Source: Bacteroidota bacterium
GTDB taxonomy: Bacteria > Bacteroidota > Bacteroidia > Chitinophagales > Chitinophagaceae
Reading direction: 5' to 3'
NCBI GenBank assembly: GCA_018267675.1
Contig: JAFDYA010000059.1
Span: 1-52,824, forward strand
DNA: 52,824 bases
The notes below the pieces were generated by a model. The model did not search any database, was not told the origin of the DNA, and saw only the letters and a list, made by a program, of their open reading frames with translations. A program made the position numbers and the translations under genes. Below are positions 26,563 through 36,200 of the stretch, piece after piece; positions within the stretch are counted from its first letter, which is position 1; each line of letters starts with the position of its first letter.

Positions 26563-29500
26563 CTACAAGGCCAAACCGGTAAAAGCCGCATATACCGTCG
26601 CTTCCAAGGTATTGAATTCAAGCCCGTCGGGATTAGCCAGTTCCTTATTGATCGTTGGGTCAACGAAAGGAACCCCGCGTTCATGGCCGTTAAAAAGTCG
26701 TTCAATCTTCCCCAATCCTCCTGCAATCAATTGTTGCCGAATCATGCTAAAACAAGCTTGAGTATTCTGCAATTGTAACGCCCGACTACTTGTATTGTCC
26801 CCTGCCGGAATACCTAATCGTTGCTTCTGTAAAGCAATCCTTAATTGTTTAATTGCAAGCGAATGGCCATTCGTTCTCTGACTATCAGTAAAGACAATAT
26901 CGCTACTCCCATCAAAGCTAAATCCGCGACGCCTAAAGCTGCTGCTACCCACCAAAGCCCATACGTCATCTACAATCATCACAGTTTGTTCCAAGTTCGA
27001 AGACCTACCAGGAAATCCAATTGGATGAAAGGCTACTACTTGCCGGCTGGGCAAACTATTAATAATCGTTAGCCGTTCCTTAAGCTCGCTTTTTATCCAT
27101 TGATCATACTGAGGGGCAAAATCCGGTTTCCTCGGCACACAAAGTATCAATCTAAGTCCCGGCTTATTGTTCAACTGTGTAGTCAACTCCTGAATCAAAT
27201 CAATTGCATAGTCTGCACTAGTTGCGCCTTTTGTAAAGCTAAAGCCAGGTGTTTCTAAATAAATAAATTGTCGTGCATTTTTTATAGCTTCTTCAATGCT
27301 CCATTGTGTATCCCTGCGACCATAGCAAGCCGCACTTAGCTCTCGTAGCATTTCATTATACACCCGCTCTTTATCACTTTCGCTTAAAGTATTATCATCC
27401 TTTAGATCATTGAGTTTATCGACAAGTTCAGTACGTAATCTATCCAATCCAGAAGAAAGTAAGCTAGGCAATGAGCCTAGGTTTAACCCATTAATCCACC
27501 CAACAACCAAATCTACAAAACCGTCAAACGTAGTCGGGATACTACTTATATTGCTTTCCACCAGCGACTTCAACAAGGCAAATTCAGGTGTTTCGCAATA
27601 CGGCGCAATGTTCTGTAGCACTGCCGCGTTGAACGTGCCAACGGCTTGTGTCGGCGCGTCAGTTTCACCCAATGGTGTTGCTGCTGTAGGCTCATTCCAA
27701 CTACTTCCTGCCAACTGAATAATCCTTTCATAAATATTTAGACAGCGCCTAAAGGCCATACGACCGATATCGTAAGCTAATTGGCCTTGCTCCGTGTAAA
27801 TGCCAACATTCGCAGATTCTTTTCCTCCAGGCCCACCTGGGCAACCGTTATCTTGACCGGCATTGTGTATTTGGGACAGGATGGGGCCACCACCCAACAA
27901 TGCCTCCCAACTCCCCCCTTTCAAAGAAGCTGCTAAAAGATCACGACGCGCCATTGTAGGGTGCCGCGGCGCATCTCTGGGTTGCAATTCTCCACTCAGT
28001 GTCAGAATAGAATTTAAAAAGCTGTTGAAGTTCGAAAAATCCAATGAAGTGATCGTAGTATGATTCAACCCTATGATTGGCGTATTACTTATTCCCTTTT
28101 TGGTTAAGGGTTGCAACACATTATTTGTTGTCGAAGGCGCAAAGTTGACTGGTGCCTGCACGGGCAGCATAATCGCCCCATACAATCGTTTACTCGTTCC
28201 ATCATTCAAATTGATCATTAAGTCGAAAAACAACTTAGGCTCCGTTGGTACCGTAATCGTACCATCCGGACGCCGCAAGCCTAATGGATCCTTCAAAACT
28301 AGGACAAGCTCTCCATTTAGGGTTCTACCAGGCACAGGGCTTGCCACTTGGGCACATACTCCACCTGCACCATCACCGCGACTCAAGATTGCATCTGTTC
28401 CAAAAACCCGATTATAAACTCTAATTGCCGCACCAACGGGTAAACCGGTAAGTTGCAAGCGCACATCAGTCGCTTGCCCTGATGACGGAGTAATAAACGC
28501 GGCTTGACTATTAGCCTGAATTTCATCCTTAAGGGTTTGAGGGAAATTTGTGTCAGCCGTTACACTACCGATATTCGGAAATTGTGGCCACAAAACAGCG
28601 GTATCATTTGCAGGAAGAATTAATTGATCATCAATTCCAGTACCGACACAAAGTCCCTCTGTCAGGGTTCCACTAAAAATAGTTTGTAGTCGTCCCATCA
28701 AATGATTGCCCGTAGTAAGCGCCGAAACATTTTGATGTAGTCGAATAAGCGGTTTGGGTTCCAATTTGGTGCCATTAAATGCACTATTCGGCGTTCCTAA
28801 CAAATAACCTCCGGATGTCACAACCTGCACGGTAAAGAAATCATGACTCAAGGTATTTGCACCTAAGCTGCTCGGCAGTAGCGGCAGGGGCACCGTCTGC
28901 ATCATCCGGCCATAACACACATTGCCCATTAAGAATTGTGCCGCTTTAACCGGCGGAAAAGCACCATCTTCATCCGTCGCATCTTCTCTCTTCAACTCTG
29001 CCTTTAATCCAGAATCGCTACCGGAATAGCTGGCTAAACTAAACAACCCAATTCCAGCGTTCACCGCTGTAATCCCCTGAATATGGCTACCATCATAGGG
29101 GGCACCACTAGGCTTTACTAAACGAACTGTACTACTATTTGTAGCCAGTCCAATGATCGTTCCCAATTGATCATCCAAGCTATTATCTGTATCAATATCC
29201 AAAATTGGATAAAGCCCAATAAGGCTTTTCACTAAGGAAGCCACATAGAGCGGATGCAGGATATGACCTTGTTCATCAAAAAAGCACATAGTTCCACTTA
29301 CTCCAAGATCTTCCCCAACATTGATATAACCACCTGTAACAGCCGCCGCTGTAGCACCACTATAAAAAATATAAGCGGGTACCTGCCGCAACGTATTTCC
29401 ACCAGTCCATTCAAATGCATGTGTATTATCCTTGTCATACTTCAAGGCCATAAGCCGCTTCATTCTCAAAATCTGTTGCGGAAATAACCGAAGAACAGCG

Positions 29501-29769
29501 CCATCTTCATTGAGCATGCTTCCATCTGCTTTTTGTAAACTAAATACCAGCTTTTTATCACTGTTATTTACAGCGTTTACAAGACCATTAAAAGGAGCAA
29601 GCCAATTGCTACCATTGGATAGGCACAATGTTGCCGCATCAAATGTTATAGACGGGCTACTACTGTTCTCGCTACTCCACTTCTGTGTAGTAGCCGGCAT
29701 GGTAAAACTAAGACCCTGAATGCCGAATTCCTTCAGGTTTTCAACCGTTAAATCTTCAATTAGTGGCAT
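26563..29769 (-). CDS. Large protein with C-terminal phospholipase-D-like fold, catalytic residues lost
   Basis: This 1068-residue protein is the last of three giant genes. It has no signal peptide, lipobox or T9SS tail. Residues 1-600 look beta-rich, with many short strands and Asn/Ser/Thr-rich turns, and no family is recognised there. A helical region follows, including a charged stretch near 780-815. Residues about 826-960 resemble the second half of a phospholipase D: a QFIYLETPGFSF strand, then LRLILCVPRKPD, then VMIVDDVWALVGSSSFRRRGF and SDIVFTD. In active enzymes the HxKxxxxD motif stands before VDD. Here the His and Lys positions are Glu927 and Thr929, and only Asp934 remains. No other HxKxxxxD motif is present. 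It is probably a non-catalytic PLD-like protein. It follows the 1152-residue gene by 33 bases. Confidence 0.75.
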   Translation of the reverse strand: MPLIEDLTVENLKEFGIQGLSFTMPATTQKWSSENSSSPSITFDAATLCLSNGSNWLAPFNGLVNAVNNSDKKLVFSLQKADGSMLNEDGAVLRLFPQQILRMKRLMALKYDKDNTHAFEWTGGNTLRQVPAYIFYSGATAAAVTGGYINVGEDLGVSGTMCFFDEQGHILHPLYVASLVKSLIGLYPILDIDTDNSLDDQLGTIIGLATNSSTVRLVKPSGAPYDGSHIQGITAVNAGIGLFSLASYSGSDSGLKAELKREDATDEDGAFPPVKAAQFLMGNVCYGRMMQTVPLPLLPSSLGANTLSHDFFTVQVVTSGGYLLGTPNSAFNGTKLEPKPLIRLHQNVSALTTGNHLMGRLQTIFSGTLTEGLCVGTGIDDQLILPANDTAVLWPQFPNIGSVTADTNFPQTLKDEIQANSQAAFITPSSGQATDVRLQLTGLPVGAAIRVYNRVFGTDAILSRGDGAGGVCAQVASPVPGRTLNGELVLVLKDPLGLRRPDGTITVPTEPKLFFDLMINLNDGTSKRLYGAIMLPVQAPVNFAPSTTNNVLQPLTKKGISNTPIIGLNHTTITSLDFSNFNSFLNSILTLSGELQPRDAPRHPTMARRDLLAASLKGGSWEALLGGGPILSQIHNAGQDNGCPGGPGGKESANVGIYTEQGQLAYDIGRMAFRRCLNIYERIIQLAGSSWNEPTAATPLGETDAPTQAVGTFNAAVLQNIAPYCETPEFALLKSLVESNISSIPTTFDGFVDLVVGWINGLNLGSLPSLLSSGLDRLRTELVDKLNDLKDDNTLSESDKERVYNEMLRELSAACYGRRDTQWSIEEAIKNARQFIYLETPGFSFTKGATSADYAIDLIQELTTQLNNKPGLRLILCVPRKPDFAPQYDQWIKSELKERLTIINSLPSRQVVAFHPIGFPGRSSNLEQTVMIVDDVWALVGSSSFRRRGFSFDGSSDIVFTDSQRTNGHSLAIKQLRIALQKQRLGIPAGDNTSSRALQLQNTQACFSMIRQQLIAGGLGKIERLFNGHERGVPFVDPTINKELANPDGLEFNTLEATVYAAFTGLAL

Positions 29770-29802
29770 AAAAAATCGTTTGTGCTGGTTTACAATAGAG
29801 GC

Positions 29803-32800
29803 TTATGAATGTGCCATTATTTCGGTGGATCTATTAAGAGGATCGGTAATCCTGACAATCACTTTCACAGGATTACCTTTAACGCAAATACTGAAATTGG
29901 TAATTCCATTCACGAGATTTGTTTCCTTACGACTAAAAGCAGGCAAAGCATTTGCTTCAGCTTCGGACGTTGCTAATGAGGGCAATCCGGATTGAGCCTT
30001 TTGTTCTGCTGCTGTCAAGGTGAGTATTCTGCTACGGACATTATTGCTATCTAGCTCAAACACTTCAACAACAGCACTTCCAAGACTAATTGCATCAAAA
30101 GGAGCGGAAGTCGAAAAAACAAATCGGCTACACCACGCATTAGTTACAGTCAAGCTCAATTGCACCAATGTGGGTGGTAGATCCGGTGGAAAAAAAATAA
30201 CTTCATTCGTGCTCGCCTCACTTGTCCCACTCAGCAAACCTCTACTGGGATCTGCCTTTCCAATCGCAACAGCTTGATAGACGAATGGTCGCCAACTTTT
30301 AACTACACCCAATTCATTTATACGTTTTCCATTGTAAGTAGTACCATCCAATAGCTCAATTGTGGTGTCCATCCATGCCGCATCAGAATGTTCATATACC
30401 GGCAAACCCTTTAACCCTATATCACTACTGATTAATTGCTTCCTTACTCGGTATAGCCTATAGCCGGCGGGTTCCTCACCAACTGTTGTCACCACCTTCA
30501 CCTCAATACCTTCCCCATCCGGATCAGAAGCAGTACGTTTCTTATACTTGCGCAACTGCAACATAGGCGAGGCTGGTACAACCATTCGCGGTACCGCAAA
30601 GAATATTACATTGCTCCGCCCACTTTCAATATTTGCACTATTCACGCTACTCACCTGATACAAAAACATCACATCGGCAGAACCCGGCAAACTCAGCTCC
30701 ATACTGGTAGCAGTTATCGGCTCTTTAGTAATCCTATTAAAAAACTTTTGGCAAGCTTCATTATACTTTGACTGCGCCAAAAGATCCCGCAACTGAGTGG
30801 CCCTATCCACCAGTGCTGTGCTAAGTGGTAGGATATACTTGGTAGGATCACTTGGAAATTCTGCTTTTAAAATCTTATCTAACTGTGTCCGGATTGCCGT
30901 TTCATTCGCTTCCCACACATTATACTTGAACGCATTGACAGCCGATGGCCAACTCAACATGCCTCGACCAGTCTTAGTCGCATCGGGTACCGCAGTAAAC
31001 AATACTGTAGCTGGCAAGAAGGTAACCGCCGGCGGCCTAGGATCCGCCATGCGTGCAACATAGTTTATCTTCTTCCTGTTGGCTACATCAAAAGGTATAT
31101 CCCATGGATTCCAATCACTAAATTCATTAATTGGAACCCGTACACGTTCCATGCCGCGGATATAGGCAGCAAAAGCAACTTCAAATGGCGCGATGCCCGG
31201 GAAATTGCAACTCACTGGTACAATCAATTTGTAGCGCACCATATTGTTCGAAGGCACGTCACTACTACCTACCATGGGTGCCGCCGTAGGCCCGGAGGGT
31301 GCATTGCTAGCCATGATCGATAGTTTATATGGTGCAGGCACATTCGGAACAATATTCGGATCGTCCACCGGAAAATTTATAACAATTATCGGGTTGGCGG
31401 TATCGGTACTATGGAGGGAGAAATAATTGGGAACACCGGCAGTAGGCTGATCTAACATAGCATTGAAAAATTTCCCGGCAAACTCAATTCTAGCTGGCGA
31501 CCGATCAATCCAATCCCAGCTAAACTCAATCTCCAACTGACAAGGCACAGGAGACTGATTAGGGCTTAAACTGTACAAATCCACACCATCCTCTATTCGC
31601 AATTCTATAGCCATAATCCCCGGCTGTTGTTTCGGTGGTGCCACTGCATTAAAGTTCAACTTCCGAAAAGCACTCCATCGTCCAAACACATCCCAAGCAC
31701 CCACAAAATATTTATGCTGCTCGCTTCCATACAAGGGCACAGGTTCCTCACTAGCATTAATGATATATCTATCAACGTCTGCCGGATCTTGCAGGAGGTC
31801 ATTCACCTTTGGCTGTGGCGTAAAAAAGTTTTTGTAACAGTACTTTTCAAACGAATAATCATCATTGTGCACCGTTGAATCGGCACCAGATTTATAGCTA
31901 GCCACAACACCATAACCATGTGGAACGTTACTCTTTGGCCAACGTAATTTTACACTCTGTGTATAGGGCTGGTCCCGCATCTGCGGACGATTGTACTGTA
32001 TCCCCATCGCCTCCAATACTTCTGGCTGTACAGGTTGAGTTCGTTCATCATTAAGCGCTGCAAACTCGATTTGCTTACTCAAATCATCTAAAAAACTAAA
32101 AGGGAACTCATCAAATGGCCTTACCACGTATTGGGCTGTAACCATATAATCTAGCGATAGAAAATTACTTGAAGTTGTAGCCTGCGCCGCATAGACTGCC
32201 CGATAATCGGCGGCTTTAGCTTGCATATTCTTCCGCTGAGGAAAATCATAGGTACCAAAACCCATACCCAAACTTGCTGGGCTTTCATTAGACACAGACA
32301 CCACGGTATGACCGACAACCGGAACCTTAACATTAGCAGTTTGGGAGGCAGAACTTCCTTGCTGATGAATGCCTTCCACCGTATAGTACTCCATATAGGC
32401 AGGCTGCCTTAAAGCTCTTAAAAATGAATAGTCATCACATTGCTCCAGACAATTTCTAACTTGTTTCAATGGCTCATGATGAAGAAAATCCAGATATTTG
32501 ACTGCTTCCGGATGCTGCCATTTGGGATCAACACACTGTGCGTCTATTGAATTGATGGAAGGCGGTGGTGTAAACAACCATTGTCCAAGTTTCAACCGTA
32601 GTCTTGCCGCCGTTTCAGGATCGACCAAATTGGGTAAAAAACCTTGCTTCCCACCATCGTACCCTAACCCTCCCACTTCTCCTGATGCAAAGGGCAAGCC
32701 CACAATTTGAATAGCTTGCCAGTCCTTCTTTTGTAGCATTGCCGCCAGGGCAACACCAGTCAGGTTGGTAACAGCACCCAACCCTTCCGCTTGGATACCC

Positions 32801-33261
32801 ATAATAAAGGGCGCTTTAAACATAACAGTACCACTACTTTCAAGTGTAAACTGCTTTGCCTCCATTAAATTTCCTCCGCGACCGATTGGTGTAAGAATCA
32901 AGCTTTGTCCGGGTGCAACCGTGCAGGAAATGGCCACTAGATACATCTCTTCCCCGAAATAAAAGGGTCGTGAAATATTCACAGCTTCATTACCATTTGA
33001 AATTACCTGACGAATATCGCTTGAGGTATAAACAGGATTTCGTCGCCAAACTTTAAATGGGCTTCTTGGAAAGCCAAATTCAGGATGTGTGGTCCAACGT
33101 AATGCTACCGGGACAGTATCGTTTGGTACATCCAATTTGACCCTACGAACGTCTTCGTCCTTTTTAAAGTTCGGGAAAAAGGATTTTTCTAGAACGCCTT
33201 GTAGCACTACATCGTTAAGCGAAGCACTAAATAATTGAAAGGATGGATGGGCTAAATACAT
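29803..33261 (-). CDS. Large multidomain protein with fibronectin-III-like segments
   Basis: This 1152-residue protein is the middle gene of the large operon and begins 30 bases after the first. I do not recognise a named family. No signal peptide, membrane segment or sorting tail is visible. The N-terminal 500 residues contain aromatic-rich segments such as YFVGAWDVFGRWSAF near 515-530. Later parts show repeated patterns of fibronectin-III-like sandwiches: a W or Y core strand, a GYRLYRV- or FKYNVWEA-type strand, and an end such as SNVIFFAVP. At least three such segments lie between about 740 and 1150. Such proteins often bind other proteins or glycans. Lack of an export signal suggests it acts in the cytoplasm or leaves by a route other than Sec. 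Confidence 0.7.
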   Translation of the reverse strand: MYLAHPSFQLFSASLNDVVLQGVLEKSFFPNFKKDEDVRRVKLDVPNDTVPVALRWTTHPEFGFPRSPFKVWRRNPVYTSSDIRQVISNGNEAVNISRPFYFGEEMYLVAISCTVAPGQSLILTPIGRGGNLMEAKQFTLESSGTVMFKAPFIMGIQAEGLGAVTNLTGVALAAMLQKKDWQAIQIVGLPFASGEVGGLGYDGGKQGFLPNLVDPETAARLRLKLGQWLFTPPPSINSIDAQCVDPKWQHPEAVKYLDFLHHEPLKQVRNCLEQCDDYSFLRALRQPAYMEYYTVEGIHQQGSSASQTANVKVPVVGHTVVSVSNESPASLGMGFGTYDFPQRKNMQAKAADYRAVYAAQATTSSNFLSLDYMVTAQYVVRPFDEFPFSFLDDLSKQIEFAALNDERTQPVQPEVLEAMGIQYNRPQMRDQPYTQSVKLRWPKSNVPHGYGVVASYKSGADSTVHNDDYSFEKYCYKNFFTPQPKVNDLLQDPADVDRYIINASEEPVPLYGSEQHKYFVGAWDVFGRWSAFRKLNFNAVAPPKQQPGIMAIELRIEDGVDLYSLSPNQSPVPCQLEIEFSWDWIDRSPARIEFAGKFFNAMLDQPTAGVPNYFSLHSTDTANPIIVINFPVDDPNIVPNVPAPYKLSIMASNAPSGPTAAPMVGSSDVPSNNMVRYKLIVPVSCNFPGIAPFEVAFAAYIRGMERVRVPINEFSDWNPWDIPFDVANRKKINYVARMADPRPPAVTFLPATVLFTAVPDATKTGRGMLSWPSAVNAFKYNVWEANETAIRTQLDKILKAEFPSDPTKYILPLSTALVDRATQLRDLLAQSKYNEACQKFFNRITKEPITATSMELSLPGSADVMFLYQVSSVNSANIESGRSNVIFFAVPRMVVPASPMLQLRKYKKRTASDPDGEGIEVKVVTTVGEEPAGYRLYRVRKQLISSDIGLKGLPVYEHSDAAWMDTTIELLDGTTYNGKRINELGVVKSWRPFVYQAVAIGKADPSRGLLSGTSEASTNEVIFFPPDLPPTLVQLSLTVTNAWCSRFVFSTSAPFDAISLGSAVVEVFELDSNNVRSRILTLTAAEQKAQSGLPSLATSEAEANALPAFSRKETNLVNGITNFSICVKGNPVKVIVRITDPLNRSTEIMAHS

Positions 33262-33291
33262 AAGGTTAGGTTTTGCGTTTTATCGTTCTGA

Positions 33292-36200
33292 TTAATCTTC
33301 CCAAGGGGCTTTGTTGTTCAACGAAACAGTAACAAGCGGTAGTAGCTTGGCTGGCGTACTATAAAAACTACTGGCCAATTGTTCGACCATGATAGAGCAA
33401 GCTTCTCCGGAATCCGGTATCAATTGTTGCTTGAAAACAACCAATGTACGAGTACCCGCTGTCGTTCTCACAAAATGGCTTATCCTATGTTCCCCGGCTT
33501 TCGCGCGCAGCACCATACAATCCACTGCGGTATTCTCATAAATTTTAAAGGCTGGATCGATCTCCTGATTCTGTGGGTTGAGCACGGTGCGTTTTTGCGC
33601 TTCAATACGTTGCCGCCAAATAGGCTCACTAGCATTAATCAATAAAGAATGCGGCACGAAATCGTCGCTGTTTCTACACCAACACAGTGTCATGCTCGTA
33701 GATTCATTGGTTGCGCTCGGCACGATACCCGCGCTAGCCAGCATACTTTCAAACTCCACATCGGGCAAAATATGGACACTTGGTTGAGGACTGGGCACTG
33801 CAGCCGGCAACCCTACAAAGGCCGTTGGGAGCGCTTTATGCTTAATGGCCTGAGCCGCGAGACTATTCACAAACTCTTCCAGATCCGCAAATCGACTGGT
33901 CTTAAAGGCTCTCCGAAACAAGGGCTGTTCCGACCCGTTGGCTGGTACCGCCTCCTTGGGATCCAGCTCAATATCGAAAGTATAAGGCATTAAAGGCTTC
34001 AATTCAAATGCTGGAGTAAACTGTGCGTGCGTCGGGAAACTCATTTCACCAATACAAGGCAACATTCCGGCGGCAATCATGGCTTCAATAGCTTCACGAT
34101 ACGGTGTCTTTACCTCAGCTGGAATTGCAGTCAATGAGTTCACGATCTCAGGACTATTAAACACCGGCTGCCCATCTGCACCTCTTATTATTGCCTTCAA
34201 TTGCTTTCCATAGGCTTGATACATTTTTAGGAATGCATCATCGTTGAATACCACCACTAATGGATCTTTATAAAAATGAAAAGGCTCATCCATTACCGGT
34301 AAAGTGCCCAAGACATAAGGCGACAAGGGCAGTGGCGGCTTCGCATCCGTCCTAAATGCGAACTCCTCAGTCATATTCTTAGTCGACTGTACCAGCCAAG
34401 GGTCACTAATTTTCTTACGAGTTTCAACCGTCGCTGTGTAGGAAACCGCTAGGCGATAATTCCGATTGGGCTTCATTAAAGGAACCGGCGAATTCCCATT
34501 CAGATAACCCGTAAGTGTTGTTTTATCCGTTGCCAATTGCTCACTCACTTGTGCATGATGCTGTACCTCTGACAACTGCAAGGTTTCAATTGCAGATACC
34601 AATAGAATTGGTAGACCGAGCTCAGGAATACAATTGCAGATACGTATGCGGCACGTCTTTTCTGTACTCGGCTTCACCACAAACAAAATCTTGGCAAATA
34701 GATTGAAGTAGCCACTATGGAGGTATGCCGCTGTTGGCAATACTTTGGGCCGCCAAGGCAAGGCTGGGTTTAGCCAATCCGCCGGAAGGTCAGTAGCCGG
34801 CAGTACATTTTCATCTACAATCAGCTCCGCCAAATTGTAACTCTTTAGAACATTATCCTCACTATCTAGCTCTTCGACAATAACCAACTTTGCCAGCGCC
34901 CCAGCCGATCCGGTACCTGTGGTGGTTTTGGTATTCCGATTGGGCATGTTCAACAAACCTCCATAGAACATGATATGCTCACAAGCTCCAGTTTCAAAAA
35001 TGATACAACAATTTTTACCTTGCTTATCATAGTACTCCTTGATCCATTTGGGATCAATAAGCTTCCGCGCAATCTCTTGCTTCTTTAAGTCCGGCTTGTC
35101 ACAGTAAGGAAGTTGCAGGGTGCGGAAACAAGGCATAGCCGCTTTGAGCATGTTCATTGCCGCATTCCTATCCCCCGCATAACAAATCTCCAAAAATTGA
35201 CCGGTAAAGTTTCTATTGTAAACAATAATGTGCTTAATCCCGTCACCTGCCAAGCTCACTGTATGAACTTCTTCCTCTCGACTTGTATCAATGAAAGTTT
35301 CCTTATCCAACAATGCTCCAGCAGCATTATAGGCGGAAAACACCATCCTAGGTTGTGCCTGAGCACGAGTATTAAAACTGCTAAACCGAAGCACAACTTC
35401 ATCTACCCCATCCACAAGGAAATCGATACGCATATACTCCCGAATACTCAAACCGATGGTTTCGCCAATCTGCCTAAAATGTGTCCGGTACGGACTTTCG
35501 AAGGGCGTTAGTTTACTGGCGTCAATAAATCCTATTTTGCGCTTGTAGAAACTCTTTTTGTCCGATGCACTGAAAATGACTAACGACTTATCAAGCACCA
35601 GTGGGTTCTGTTCAAAAGCTTTGGACTTCCGAGTCAATTTGTAGCATTTCCGCTCTTTTGAGGGTGGAATGTTGACATTAAACTTATCAACACCCAGCAC
35701 TTTTGCACCATAACAAGCACCATAACCGGTTTCACTCAAGAGCGCATCAAATGTTCCAAACTTTTTCTGACTTTGAGGCTCATAAATACGCATTTGGTTA
35801 TTCACCGGTTGGGTACGAACTGTACCGTCCGGATCCGGCTTAGGAATACCGGTAAGCGTCCATCCATTTATTGAATAGCCAATCTTCTGATGACAGAAGG
35901 TAAACAATACCGGCGCTGGTGGCGCAGGCTGCTTACATGCATCCTGCCAACGTACCGTCACATTTGTATTCAATTCGGTACTCCGCTCCACAGCATGTGG
36001 TGCAGTAGTAGGCACATGACTAAAGCAAGCCAAATCGATGCTCGTATCGGTGGGACTACCATTGTTAGGCCGATCAATACGCCATACACTCGGCGGCTTC
36101 CCACCAGGGTCACTGTATGGTGCTCCATCTTCCTGTAGTGTTACGCTACGAAGCGTGTAGGAAATTTTCACTTCATCACTTAGCTGAATGCTGCCACCGG

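Noticed and set aside
26349..26726. A 125-codon minus-strand frame overlapping the end of the 1068-residue gene
   Set aside because: It overlaps a real gene in another frame and has no recognisable family.
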